Positions 16,327 to 24,500 of a DNA stretch of 64,000 nt are shown here, one piece after another (the first letter of the stretch is position 1; each line of letters starts with the position of its first letter). Origin of the DNA: an uncultured Prevotellaceae bacterium (GTDB taxonomy: Bacteria > Bacteroidota > Bacteroidia > Bacteroidales > Bacteroidaceae); contig OMXS01000003.1 of the NCBI GenBank assembly GCA_900315095.1, forward strand, positions 186,001 through 250,000, read 5' to 3'. The notes below the pieces were generated by a model, which was given only the letters and a program-made list of their open reading frames with translations, was not told the origin of the DNA and made no database searches. The position numbers and the translations under genes were made by a program.

Positions 16327-17130
16327 GTGAAAATAATAGAAGTGCTGCGTGCCCTTGAACGTTTCGCGCCTCTGCCCTTGCAGGAAAGTTTCGATAATGC
16401 TGGCTTGCAAACGGGATTGACAGAGACGGAAGTATCAGGGGCATTATTGTGTCTAGACGTTACCGAGGCTGTGGTGGCAGAGGCTGTTGCCACAGGCTGT
16501 AACCTTATTGTAAGTCATCATCCCCTCATTTTCCACCCGCTGCGTCAGATTTCTGGCGGCAACGACGTGCAAAGAGCTGTTATGATGGCAATTAAGAACG
16601 ACATTGCTGTGGTGAGCATGCATACTAATATGGACAATGCTCGCGGCGGCGTGAACTTCAAGATTGCCGACAAGATGGGGTTGGAGAAGTGTGTCTTCTT
16701 CGGGGAACGCAAGTGCGCCACCGCTATTGACGGCACCGAGGTGCAGGGAGGCAATGGTGTTATAGGCTCTCTAGCGAAACCTATGGCTGCCGATGACTTC
16801 ATCAAGATGCTAAAGTCGCAGTTTGACGTAGAGTGCGTGCAGGCTAACCAGTTGCTGCGCCGCAAGATAGAGCGCGTGGCTGTGTGCGGAGGAGCAGGTT
16901 CGTTCATGCTCGGCGATGCCATAAAAGCGGGTGCCGATGCCTTCGTTACAGGTGAGATGCACTATCATGAGTACTTTGGTCACGACCAGGAGATACAGAT
17001 TGCTGTGATTGGACATTTTCAGAGCGAGCAATACACAAATGAAATCTTCCGCGAGATAATAGAGAAGGAATGTCCGGGAGTAAAGACTCTGCTCACCAAG
17101 ACATGCACCAATCCTATTCTTTACTTGTGA
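16327..17130 (+). CDS. Nif3-like dinuclear metal-centre protein
   Basis: A 267-residue NIF3/YbgI-family protein, GTG start. IIEVLRALERFAPLPLQESF and NAGLQTG open the domain; SHHPLIFHPL and HTNMDNARGG provide the metal ligands, with H/E near the end (IGHFQSEQ). The physiological substrate of this family is uncertain. The promoter box TAACTTTG lies at 16300-16307, giving a leader near 14 nt. The zinc-ribbon gene follows, a common pairing in Bacteroidetes. Confidence 0.85.
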   Translation: MKIIEVLRALERFAPLPLQESFDNAGLQTGLTETEVSGALLCLDVTEAVVAEAVATGCNLIVSHHPLIFHPLRQISGGNDVQRAVMMAIKNDIAVVSMHTNMDNARGGVNFKIADKMGLEKCVFFGERKCATAIDGTEVQGGNGVIGSLAKPMAADDFIKMLKSQFDVECVQANQLLRRKIERVAVCGGAGSFMLGDAIKAGADAFVTGEMHYHEYFGHDQEIQIAVIGHFQSEQYTNEIFREIIEKECPGVKTLLTKTCTNPILYL

Positions 17131-17206
17131 AATAACAGTATAAACCATAGGCCCTCGCCCCCGTTGCGGCCTTCCCTGAGAGGGGAATATGTGGGGGGAC
17201 ATAATT

Positions 17207-18040
17207 ATGGCAAAGAAAGATCCAACAGACTTGTCGGTAGAGGAGAAACTGAAAGCGCTCTACCAGCTGCAAACAACATTGTCGTCGATAGACGAGAAAC
17301 GCGCCATTCGCGGCGAACTGCCACTCGAGGTGGACGAACTGGAGGATGAAATAATCGGTCTCAACACACGCGTGGAGCGCATAGAGGCTGAAATTCAGGA
17401 GTTCCAGGATGCTATAGCACAGCGCAAACAGGAAATTGCTGTTGCCGAGCAGAGCATCGAGCGCTACAAGCATCAGCTCGACGAGGTGCGCAACAACCGT
17501 GAATATGACACTCTGAGCAAGGAGATTGAGTTCCAGGAACTGGAGGTTCAGCTCTGCAATAAGAGGATACGCGAGGCGATGGTGAAAATCGACGAGAAGA
17601 AGCAAGACCTTGAGAAAAACAAGGAAATCATCAAAGATCGCAACATCACTCTTGAGGAGAAAAAGGGCGAACTCGATGAGATTATCGCTGAAACACGCAC
17701 AGAAGAGGACCGCCTGAAGCTGAAGGCAAAGGAACTGGAGGTTAAGATTGAACCGCGACTGCTCACCAGTTTCAAGCGCATCCGCAAGAACGCGCGCAAC
17801 GGTCTTGGCGTAGTTTACGTGCAGCGTGACGCTTGCGGCGGTTGCTTCAACAAGATTCCGCCACAGCGACAGCTTGACATTAAGATGCACAAGAAGATTA
17901 TTGTGTGCGAGTATTGTGGCCGTATCATGATTGACCCAGAGCTTGCGGGCGTGAAACTCGATGCTCCGGTAGCAGAGGAAAAGCCAAAGCGCAAGCGCGC
18001 AATACGCAAGAAGGCAGAGGAAAAGCCTGCTGAGGATTAA
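17207..18040 (+). CDS. Coiled-coil C4 zinc-ribbon protein (DUF164/CdsZ-like)
   Basis: This 277-residue protein has a long coiled coil (about residues 20-190) followed by a C4 zinc ribbon with CGGCFNKIPPQRQ and CEYCGRI, and a Lys/Ala-rich tail. It belongs to the family of the chlamydial CdsZ and HP0958-type proteins, which act as scaffolds or RNA-associated factors. The ATG at 17207 fits the family; six in-frame codons upstream are unlikely to be used. Co-transcription with the Nif3 gene is likely, the 76-bp gap holding a CCCC/GGGG word repeat (CCCTGAGAGGGG). Confidence 0.85.
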   Translation: MAKKDPTDLSVEEKLKALYQLQTTLSSIDEKRAIRGELPLEVDELEDEIIGLNTRVERIEAEIQEFQDAIAQRKQEIAVAEQSIERYKHQLDEVRNNREYDTLSKEIEFQELEVQLCNKRIREAMVKIDEKKQDLEKNKEIIKDRNITLEEKKGELDEIIAETRTEEDRLKLKAKELEVKIEPRLLTSFKRIRKNARNGLGVVYVQRDACGGCFNKIPPQRQLDIKMHKKIIVCEYCGRIMIDPELAGVKLDAPVAEEKPKRKRAIRKKAEEKPAED

Positions 18041-18070
18041 TCCAGCGTAATCATCTGGTTTTCAATACAT

Positions 18071-18158
18071 GCAAAACCGCTTAACAAAGTTATTAACATA
18101 GTCGAACAAAGTTAATAAGATTGTTCAACAAAGTTAATAACTTTGTTAGGCGGTTTGC
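18071..18158. repeat. 22-bp-period AACAAAGTTAWTAA array with outer inverted repeat
   Basis: AACAAAGTTA recurs at 18083, 18105 and 18127, exactly 22 bp apart. The outer ends GCAAAACCGC (18071) and GCGGTTTGC (18150) plus the first and last AACAAAGTTATTAAC/GTTAATAACTTTGTT pair to close a long stem. It lies between convergent genes and may terminate both. Confidence 0.85.
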
Positions 18159-18247
18159 CGTTCCTTACATTCTCATTTATATACTTTTGGGCTCCAACTG
18201 CATATTAGTTGGCGTTTTACTTGTCGTTTCTTGTTCTCGTGCATGCC

Positions 18248-19198
18248 TCATTTCAACTTTCCGTTGCGGTATTCCCAGAGTTCAAGGGAGTTGATGATGT
18301 TCTGCCACAACACGTAACAGCCGGCTCCAACGGAGGCAACGGGGTTGAGATACATATAAGCCACCCAGATGCTTAGTGCGGTGTTTTTCTGGAAAAGAGC
18401 CTGCCCGGAGTTAATTTTCTCGCCGAAACGGGTGCCTATGGCGCGTCCGATGCCGAACTGTATGAAGCACATGATGAGCGAGAGCAGGGCAATCATGAGC
18501 AGCAACGACAACGATGCATTGCTGTGAACGATGTTCTTGACCGTTATACCGGTGGTTATCGACAGCGAAACGCCCCAGAAATAGAAGCCGAGATTAGGCT
18601 TAGAGACAATCCATTGGTGCAAAGAGTGCATGTAATGGCGTATCAGATAGCCCAGAACGAGCGGTAAAATGAGCACCATTGCCACTTTTTCCAGAATGAT
18701 GAAAAAAGCCTGAAGAAACGTGATGTGTGCCTCGTGCTCGAGCAAGGGGAACACGGCAGGAATCATAAGTGCCGATGCAAACGATGAAATAAGGGTGAAG
18801 GTAGTCATCGTACTGATGTTTCCGCCCAGTTTGCCTGTAACCACAGGGGCTGCGGATGCAGACGGTCCAATGACGCAGGTGAGCACTCCTTCCCATAGAA
18901 TCTTCTGCTCCATATTATCGCCAACAAAAAAAATGATGCCCACATTGGCCGCAACAAGCACTATTTGTGCCACGAGTACCCACAAATGCCAGCGGTGGGG
19001 GCGCATCTGGTGGAAGTCAACCTTACAGAAAGTGACCAGCAACGTGAGGAATACAAAGAACGGGAAGATGACGTCGAACACCGGTCCGAACCAGTTGCCT
19101 GCGGCATCCAGCGCAGGAACATAATAGAAAAGGAGGTAGCACAGCGTTCCGAGAGCGATGGCTACAGGCAGCGTCCAGTCTTTAAGAAACCTAAGCAT
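18248..19198 (-). CDS. Bile acid:sodium symporter (BASS)-like transporter
   Basis: A 316-residue polytopic membrane protein with about nine to ten helices. The segment ILWEGVLTCVIGPSASAAPV with a Gly-Pro-Ser/Ala-rich break and the later KNTALSIWVAY resemble the discontinuous helices of BASS-family carriers. Substrate unknown. Its ATG directly follows the TAG of the small gene at 19199-19378, so the two are translationally coupled. Confidence 0.65.
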   Translation of the reverse strand: MLRFLKDWTLPVAIALGTLCYLLFYYVPALDAAGNWFGPVFDVIFPFFVFLTLLVTFCKVDFHQMRPHRWHLWVLVAQIVLVAANVGIIFFVGDNMEQKILWEGVLTCVIGPSASAAPVVTGKLGGNISTMTTFTLISSFASALMIPAVFPLLEHEAHITFLQAFFIILEKVAMVLILPLVLGYLIRHYMHSLHQWIVSKPNLGFYFWGVSLSITTGITVKNIVHSNASLSLLLMIALLSLIMCFIQFGIGRAIGTRFGEKINSGQALFQKNTALSIWVAYMYLNPVASVGAGCYVLWQNIINSLELWEYRNGKLK

Positions 19199-19378
19199 CT
19201 ATTCCTCTGTTATGTCTATCAGTTGATAAAACGGGTTCTGCACGTCCTCAGGGAAATAGGCCTTGCCGTCGTCGTCGACCCAAACGGCGATGCCACATTG
19301 CACCGCAGGATGGTCCTTAGTGAGGTGTACAGGCTTCTCAACGCCCGTTATGATGTTTCTCATTATTGCCTTTTTCAT
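19199..19378 (-). CDS. Small conserved-looking protein coupled to the BASS transporter
   Basis: This 59-residue frame begins MKKAIMRNIITGVEKPVHLT and ends PFYQLIDITEE. It has a plausible beta-rich core (AVQCGIAVWVDDDGKAYFPED). Its TAG touches the transporter ATG (19199 and 19198). The family is not recognised. It is shorter than common gene-finding cut-offs and easily missed. Confidence 0.65.
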   Translation of the reverse strand: MKKAIMRNIITGVEKPVHLTKDHPAVQCGIAVWVDDDGKAYFPEDVQNPFYQLIDITEE

Positions 19379-19422
19379 TCTATTTCTTGTTTTATTTGTT
19401 GTAATTCATTGCTTTTTGCCTG

Positions 19423-19872
19423 CTAAAGTGCCGTATATTCTGGTATTTCAGGCAGGAAAGTGTAGGTGTGTTTCTCGTAATCCATACGGCAGCAGATGTG
19501 CTGGAGTCCGTTGGAAACTATGAGATAATCCACATGAAGCAGCATGTTGTATGCCGTAATCTGGTCGAAAACGTGCTGGGTGAGCTGTATCGTGGGTGCC
19601 TTATACTCGATAATCATAATCGGTTGCGCCTCCTTATTATATATAATGGAGTCACAACGCAGGCGTTTCTCACCCACCCGAAGTTCCACTTCGTTAGCCA
19701 TAAGTCCGGCAGGGTAGCTCTTATGCTCGGCAAGGAAGTGCATGAAATGCTGGCGCACCCATTCTTCGGGTGTCAAAGCAACGTATTTTCGGCGCAGAAA
19801 GTCGAAAATATGGGGCTTGCCATCCTTTTCTTGAATTTTTATTTCGTAATCGGGTAGGTTTAATCGAAACAT
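19423..19872 (-). CDS. HsdR N-terminal-like PD-(D/E)xK nuclease-fold protein
   Basis: A 149-residue stand-alone copy of the type I restriction HsdR N-terminal domain (HSDR_N_2). RRKYVALTPEEWVRQHF is the characteristic opening; Asp in LRCDSIIY and Glu/Lys in IIEYKAP form the PD-ExK catalytic set. Bacteroidetes carry this small protein next to holA, so it is more likely a housekeeping factor than part of a restriction system. Start at 19872 is chosen because the upstream extension (85 codons) is antisense to holA and unlike the family. Confidence 0.78.
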   Translation of the reverse strand: MFRLNLPDYEIKIQEKDGKPHIFDFLRRKYVALTPEEWVRQHFMHFLAEHKSYPAGLMANEVELRVGEKRLRCDSIIYNKEAQPIMIIEYKAPTIQLTQHVFDQITAYNMLLHVDYLIVSNGLQHICCRMDYEKHTYTFLPEIPEYTAL

Positions 19873-19877
19873 TTTAT

Positions 19878-19927
19878 TAACTTTGTATCCCAAATCTTTG
19901 TATGCCAATAATGGCAGCGCAAAGATA
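19878..19927. promoter_or_regulatory. Divergent promoters for holA and the HsdR-N gene
   Basis: Plus-strand TAACTTTG at 19878-19885 would serve holA; minus-strand TATCTTTG at 19927-19920 would serve the HsdR-N gene. The two transcripts would overlap for a few tens of bases at their 5' ends. Confidence 0.55.
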
Positions 19928-19956
19928 CTCATTTTAAAGGAAACAAACGAAGAATT

Positions 19957-20985
19957 ATGGCAGAAAAGAAGTCGTCGGTATCTTTCGATAGCGTGATGCG
20001 CGACCTCAGGGCGGGCAAATACGCACCCATCTACATCCTGATGGGCGAAGAACCGTATTATATCGACCAGATTTGCGACTTCATTTCTGAGCATGCGCTG
20101 CGCGAAGAGGAGCGCGATTTCAACCAAACTGTTGTCTTCGGTGCCGATGTTACGGCAGCTCAGGTGGCTGATATGGCGCGCCGTTATCCTATGATGGCTG
20201 AGCGTCAGGTAGTTATAGTGAAAGAAGCGCAGGCGCTGAAAAACTGGGAACAGTTAGAGCATTACGTTGAAAAACCGCTCCAGAGCACCGTTCTCGTCAT
20301 CTGTCATAAGAACGGAACCATAGACGGAAGGAAGAAAATAGTTCCGATGACGCAGAAAGTGGGGGTGGTGTTCACCAGCAACAAGAAACGCGACCAGGAT
20401 CTGCCTCCGTTCGTGGAGGCTTATCTCAAACAATACGGAATAAGCATTGACAATAAGTCTTCGCAGATGATAGCCGACCATATCGGCTCTGACCTCAGTC
20501 GTATGACTAGCGAGCTCGACAAGCTTAGGCTCTCGTTGAAGGAAGGGGAGAAATCAGTAACGCCCGAAATTGTTGAGAAGAATATCGGCGTAAGCAAAGA
20601 CTATAATCCTTTTGAGATGCGCAATGCCATTGTGAACAGAAACGTGGAGAAGGCCAACAGGATAATGAAGTATTTCTGCAGCAACCCGAAGTCGGGTGGG
20701 CCTTATGTCATCTTGCCACAGCTCTTCAGCTATTTCCAAAATCTGATGATAGCATATTATGCTCCCAACAAAAACAACGACCAGGCTATGGCACAATACC
20801 TGGGGTTGAGAAGTGGGTGGGCTGCCCGTGACTATCTTACCGGATTAAGAAATTACTCGGGTAGGAAAGTGCTCGAAATAATTTCAAAAATAAGAGAAAC
20901 GGACTCCCAAATTAAGGGTATAGGAAAGGGAAATGCCACCGATTCTGACCTGATGCAGGAACTCGTTTTCTTCATTTTGCATTAA
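19957..20985 (+). CDS. holA: DNA polymerase III delta subunit
   Basis: This 342-residue clamp-loader subunit opens the sliding clamp in the replicative holoenzyme. The N-terminal AAA+-like domain shows YAPIYILMGEEPYYIDQI and the delta-type ERQVVIVKEAQ; the C-terminal region ending LMQELVFFIL is the collar domain. Length fits the family. It ends at a strong terminator overlapping the stop codon. Confidence 0.92.
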   Translation: MAEKKSSVSFDSVMRDLRAGKYAPIYILMGEEPYYIDQICDFISEHALREEERDFNQTVVFGADVTAAQVADMARRYPMMAERQVVIVKEAQALKNWEQLEHYVEKPLQSTVLVICHKNGTIDGRKKIVPMTQKVGVVFTSNKKRDQDLPPFVEAYLKQYGISIDNKSSQMIADHIGSDLSRMTSELDKLRLSLKEGEKSVTPEIVEKNIGVSKDYNPFEMRNAIVNRNVEKANRIMKYFCSNPKSGGPYVILPQLFSYFQNLMIAYYAPNKNNDQAMAQYLGLRSGWAARDYLTGLRNYSGRKVLEIISKIRETDSQIKGIGKGNATDSDLMQELVFFILH

Positions 20986-21014
20986 AAATCGCCACGAAAA
21001 ATGGCGATTTTTTT
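20985..21014 (+). terminator. holA terminator
   Basis: AAAATCGCCA pairs with TGGCGATTTT around a 7-nt loop, followed by TTTTTC. It starts at the stop codon. Confidence 0.9.
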
Positions 21015-21762
21015 CTAGAATCACGTTTTTTCAAGACATGATTTTTTAGCGTAATCCCTATTGTTTTCAATGAGTTTGGAGAAAAACTCCTCTCCATTTT
21101 GGGGCATATTTTTAAGCATTTTGCCGCCAGTTCATAAATCACTCGTTTTTATCGAAAAAACGATAATTTAGAGGTGAGGAATTTACCCTTCACATTCTTT
21201 TGCATTTGTAGATGTAAACTTTTAAATCAAAAATATCAAACATTTAAACCAAATGTTACATTTTAAAATCCTAAATATATCTCTTGTGAATACGATATCA
21301 CATAGTTGAATTTGTGTTTTGATTTAAATACCAAAACATTTAAATTGTAAATAACAATTTTATTCATCACGTTTTATTGTTTCATAACTTACTATCACTC
21401 AGTTATTTAATTATAATTTATATAGTAAACACTATAATGTATTCTGGTGTTTAATCATCTAAAACTGCATAAATGGCCGCTTAGAGAATTTTGCATCATA
21501 AATAACTAAATAACAGTCAATATTTTATGAAATCCCTATAAATAAGGGGTTTGTAACGATTTAATACCCTAAATTTACATTTGTATTTATAAATCAACAT
21601 CTTTAAAAATACAAATTAAAGATTCAAAAGTTTAAATTTAAAAACCGATAGTTTGAAATTTAAAATATTTCTTCAAATGTTTGGATGTTTAAATATTTTG
21701 CTTTACCTTTGTAAACCGAAAGAAAAATCGCCAAAATTGGCAAAAAATTGACTCGTTAGTAA
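21015..21762. other. 750-bp AT-rich non-coding block upstream of the XRE regulator
   Basis: No plausible gene is visible on either strand. The block is rich in (A)TTTAAA(T) words, e.g. CATTTAAA, GATTTAAAT, GTTTAAATTTAAA and AAATTTAAA between about 21219 and 21700, and contains small hairpins (TTATCG/CGATAA near 21149; AAATCCCT/AGGGGTTT near 21532). The promoter of the XRE gene is at its right end: TTG 21681-21683, 20 nt, TACCTTTG 21704-21711. Confidence 0.6.
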
Positions 21763-22236
21763 ATGAAAGACAGAATTCGACTGGTTATGGAGAGCCAGCA
21801 TATGACTCAACAGACGTTCGCTCAGTTCATAGGAATTTCACCTGCGGCGCTGAGCAGTATCTTCAATGGTCGCACCAATGCAACACTAAACACCGTTGAG
21901 GCTATAAAGTCAAAATTGCCGTTGCTCAATAGCGACTGGTTGCTCTTCGGTAAAGGCAAGATGTATGATGATGCATCACAAGATGACTCTACTGCCACCC
22001 CAACGGTTCAGCAACCTGGTGAACAGATGCTGGATTTTAACGACCAAGACACAAACGGTACGGTCTATCCATCCCAACATGCACCTGTTGGTGGTGTTAA
22101 TCGTGCCCAACAGGTGACTCAACGGCAGGTGGTAAAGCCTGAAATTAAATATGCAGAGCGTCCTCAGAGGCATATAACTGAGATAAGAGTCTATTTTGAT
22201 GACCTCACCTACGAGAGTTTTGTGCCCAAGAAATGA
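21763..22236 (+). CDS. XRE-family helix-turn-helix regulator
   Basis: A 157-residue DNA-binding protein with an N-terminal XRE domain (RIRLVMESQHMTQQTFAQFI, then GISPAALSSIFNGRTNATLN) and a helix ending LNSDWLLFGKGKMY, a pattern shared by conserved Bacteroidales regulators. The Gln/Thr/Pro-rich middle is disordered and the C-terminal EIRVYFDDLTYESFVPKK is conserved-looking. It is probably autoregulated through sites in the long AT-rich upstream block (inference). Confidence 0.82.
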   Translation: MKDRIRLVMESQHMTQQTFAQFIGISPAALSSIFNGRTNATLNTVEAIKSKLPLLNSDWLLFGKGKMYDDASQDDSTATPTVQQPGEQMLDFNDQDTNGTVYPSQHAPVGGVNRAQQVTQRQVVKPEIKYAERPQRHITEIRVYFDDLTYESFVPKK

Positions 22237-22282
22237 CAATGTTTCTTTGTTAATAATATATGAATAATCATTTTTGAGACTG

Positions 22283-22365
22283 TTACAAGCCGTTTGTAAT
22301 GCTATTACAGATGGCTTGTAATGTCTTTACAGATGACTTGTAATCGTGTTACAAGTCGCTTGTAA
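22283..22365. repeat. Second 22-bp-period palindrome array
   Basis: Palindromes TTACA-N7-TGTAA start at 22283, 22305, 22327 and 22349 (the last three with TTGTAA right arms), exactly 22 bp apart, the same word and spacing as the array at 3110. It sits between the XRE gene and pyrK. Confidence 0.9.
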
Positions 22366-22448
22366 TGTTTAATGATGCGGCTAATTTCTTTGTCATTAGT
22401 CATTATTTCTCATTTTTTTTGTCTAATTTTGCCGAAAAATTCAGGCAA

Positions 22449-23222
22449 ATGAAGAAATACATACTTGACTTAACGGTTTCTGAGGTGTGCAGGATTAACG
22501 ATAAGTATGTGCTTATCAAACTGACACATGCAGAGAAACTGCCCCCTATGGTACCCGGACAGTTTGTCGAGGTGCGCGTAGATGGCTCGCCCACAACGTT
22601 CCTTCGCCGTCCTATTTCAATTAATTTCGTTGATTATGACAGTAACGAACTGTGGCTTCTCGTGGCTGCTATTGGTGACGGAACACGCCGCTTGGCAGAA
22701 CTGAAAAAGGGCGAAACAGTCAACTGCGTGTTGCCTCTGGGACGCGGTTTCACCATTCCTGAACAGCGCGATGCACGTTTGTTGCTCGTTGGTGGCGGCG
22801 TTGGTGTTGCTCCATTGCTTTATATGGGCAAGGTTATGCGTGACCGCGGAATGGAGCCCACGTTCCTTCTCGGTGCCCGCAGCGCCTCTGATTTGCTGCT
22901 CCTTGACGAATTCCGCAAGTATGGTCGTGTGCTCATTACCACAGAAGACGGTACTGCTGGAGAGCGCGGTTTTGTTACCAACCACAGCGTATTGGGTGAA
23001 GAACGTTTCTCGCTTATAAGCACCTGCGGTCCTAAGCCAATGATGATGGCTGTTGCCCGCTATGCTGCTAAGGCGCAGATAGAATGCGAAGTGAGTCTTG
23101 AAAACATGATGGCATGTGGCGTTGGTGCCTGTCTTTGCTGCGTTGAAGACACTACCGAGGGCAATGTGTGCGTCTGCAAGGAGGGTCCGGTGTTCAATAT
23201 CAGGCAGTTGAAGTGGAACTAA
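22449..23222 (+). CDS. pyrK: Dihydroorotate dehydrogenase B electron-transfer subunit
   Basis: This 257-residue FAD/2Fe-2S protein passes electrons from orotate synthesis to NAD+. FLRRPISIN is the FAD motif, LLLVGGGVGVAPLLYM the NAD motif, and CGVGACLCCVEDTTEGNVCVC supplies the four [2Fe-2S] cysteines. The ATG at 22449 fits the family; the frame extends 28 codons upstream without similarity. TAATTTTG at 22424-22431 is the likely -7 element. pyrD follows after 54 nt as its catalytic partner. Confidence 0.92.
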   Translation: MKKYILDLTVSEVCRINDKYVLIKLTHAEKLPPMVPGQFVEVRVDGSPTTFLRRPISINFVDYDSNELWLLVAAIGDGTRRLAELKKGETVNCVLPLGRGFTIPEQRDARLLLVGGGVGVAPLLYMGKVMRDRGMEPTFLLGARSASDLLLLDEFRKYGRVLITTEDGTAGERGFVTNHSVLGEERFSLISTCGPKPMMMAVARYAAKAQIECEVSLENMMACGVGACLCCVEDTTEGNVCVCKEGPVFNIRQLKWN

Positions 23223-23276
23223 AGTTGTTTTGGAGTTATGAAGTGACTCTTTTACTCCTTATAATATAAATAAGAT

Positions 23277-24188
23277 ATGGCAAATATAAGCGTAAAGATA
23301 GGTGATTTACAGTTGAAGAACCCTGTGATGACGGCTTCTGGAACCTTTGGATATGGTCCTGAGTTTGCAGATTTTGTACCTCTCGAAGAGATAGGAGGAA
23401 TTATCGTGAAGGGCACGACTCTTCATCCGCGTCAAGGCAACCCATACCCCAGAATGGCTGAAACGCCACAAGGGATGCTCAACTGTGTGGGCTTGCAGAA
23501 CAAGGGGGTTGACTATTTCTGCGAACATATCTATCCTGAGGTAAGCAAGATAGACACTAATATAATTGTTAACGTAAGTGGTTCAAGTATAGACGATTAT
23601 GCCGAATGTGCCGCTCGCATCGACGCTTTGGAGAAGATACCGGCTATAGAACTCAACATCTCATGCCCTAATGTCAAGCAGGGCGGAATGGCATTCGGTG
23701 TTACCTGCGATGGCGCAGCTAGCGTTGTGCGTGCCGTTCGCGAGCGTTATCATAAAACGTTGATAGTCAAGCTGTCGCCTAATGTTACGAGTATTGCTGA
23801 CATTGCTAAGGCGGTCGAGGCTGAAGGGGCAGATAGTGTGTCGTTGATAAACACGCTTATGGGAATGGCTATAGACATTGAGAAGCGTCGTTCGCTGCTT
23901 AGCATCGGCACAGGCGGGCTCAGCGGCCCTGCTGTAAAGCCCGTGGCGTTGCGTATGGTGTGGCAAGTGGCTAAGGCTGTCAAGATACCTGTTGTTGGAC
24001 TTGGTGGCATCTGTAACGCCCGCGATGCAATAGAGTTCCTTATGGCGGGTGCAACGGCAATAGAGATAGGCACGGCCAATTTCCTTGATCCACAGGTTAC
24101 AGTAAAGGTGGCTCGCGGTATCAGCGACTGGCTCGATGCCCACGGATGCCATAATGTAAGTGAGATTATCGGTGCTTTAGAGGATTGA
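23277..24188 (+). CDS. pyrD: Dihydroorotate dehydrogenase, class 1B catalytic subunit
   Basis: A 303-residue FMN enzyme oxidising dihydroorotate to orotate in pyrimidine synthesis. [13 protein letters not shown] opens the barrel, NISCPNV carries the class 1 catalytic Cys, and [20 protein letters not shown] is the FMN phosphate-binding segment. Heterotetramer with PyrK, encoded immediately upstream, which makes this the NAD-linked 1B type. Confidence 0.95.
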   Translation: MANISVKIGDLQLKNPVMTASGTFGYGPEFADFVPLEEIGGIIVKGTTLHPRQGNPYPRMAETPQGMLNCVGLQNKGVDYFCEHIYPEVSKIDTNIIVNVSGSSIDDYAECAARIDALEKIPAIELNISCPNVKQGGMAFGVTCDGAASVVRAVRERYHKTLIVKLSPNVTSIADIAKAVEAEGADSVSLINTLMGMAIDIEKRRSLLSIGTGGLSGPAVKPVALRMVWQVAKAVKIPVVGLGGICNARDAIEFLMAGATAIEIGTANFLDPQVTVKVARGISDWLDAHGCHNVSEIIGALED

Positions 24189-24235
24189 TATTTGAAAAAT
24201 ACCTTTTTGTGGTATTCGAGAATTAAAGAGCATAG

Positions 24236-24322
24236 GAGTTTAGACAACCCTTTTTAAGTGTGAGAAGTTATATCTGACGCTTATGGAAACTGACCTAATT
24301 GTCTAAACTCTTATATTTTTTT
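24236..24322 (+). terminator. Long-loop inverted repeat after pyrD
   Basis: GAGTTTAGACAA (24236-24247) pairs perfectly with TTGTCTAAACTC (24299-24310) across a 51-nt loop and is followed by TTATATTTTTTT. It may be a terminator for pyrD or a processed 3' structure. Confidence 0.5.
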
Positions 24323-24339
24323 GCTCCCTTTATTTCCAA

Positions 24340-24370
24340 ACAAAAAGAGGGCGGCCAAACAGCCGCCCTC
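24340..24370 (-). terminator. aroC terminator
   Basis: On the minus strand GAGGGCGGC (24370-24362) pairs with GCCGCCCTC (24355-24347) and is followed by TTTTTG. It lies about 130 bases after the aroC stop; the stretch 24371-24500 between them shows no gene or other signal. Confidence 0.85.
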
Positions 24371-24500
24371 AACCAACACAAAAACTAAATTAGACTTAAT
24401 TGACAGTCGTGATTTTCACAAACCTCCGCTGTCGAGTGCAAATTTACTAATATTTATTTTATCTGCAAATAATTTCCCCTTTTTTTAACATAATATAGAC

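Noticed and set aside
17114-17890. 258-codon minus-strand frame opposite the zinc-ribbon coiled-coil gene
   Set aside because: Leu/Val-rich antisense image of a coiled coil; not a membrane protein.
21015-21762. Chromosomal origin of replication
   Set aside because: AT-rich with repeats, but no DnaA-box cluster (TTATCCACA-like) and no dnaA/dnaN neighbours were seen; kept only as one option in the finding.
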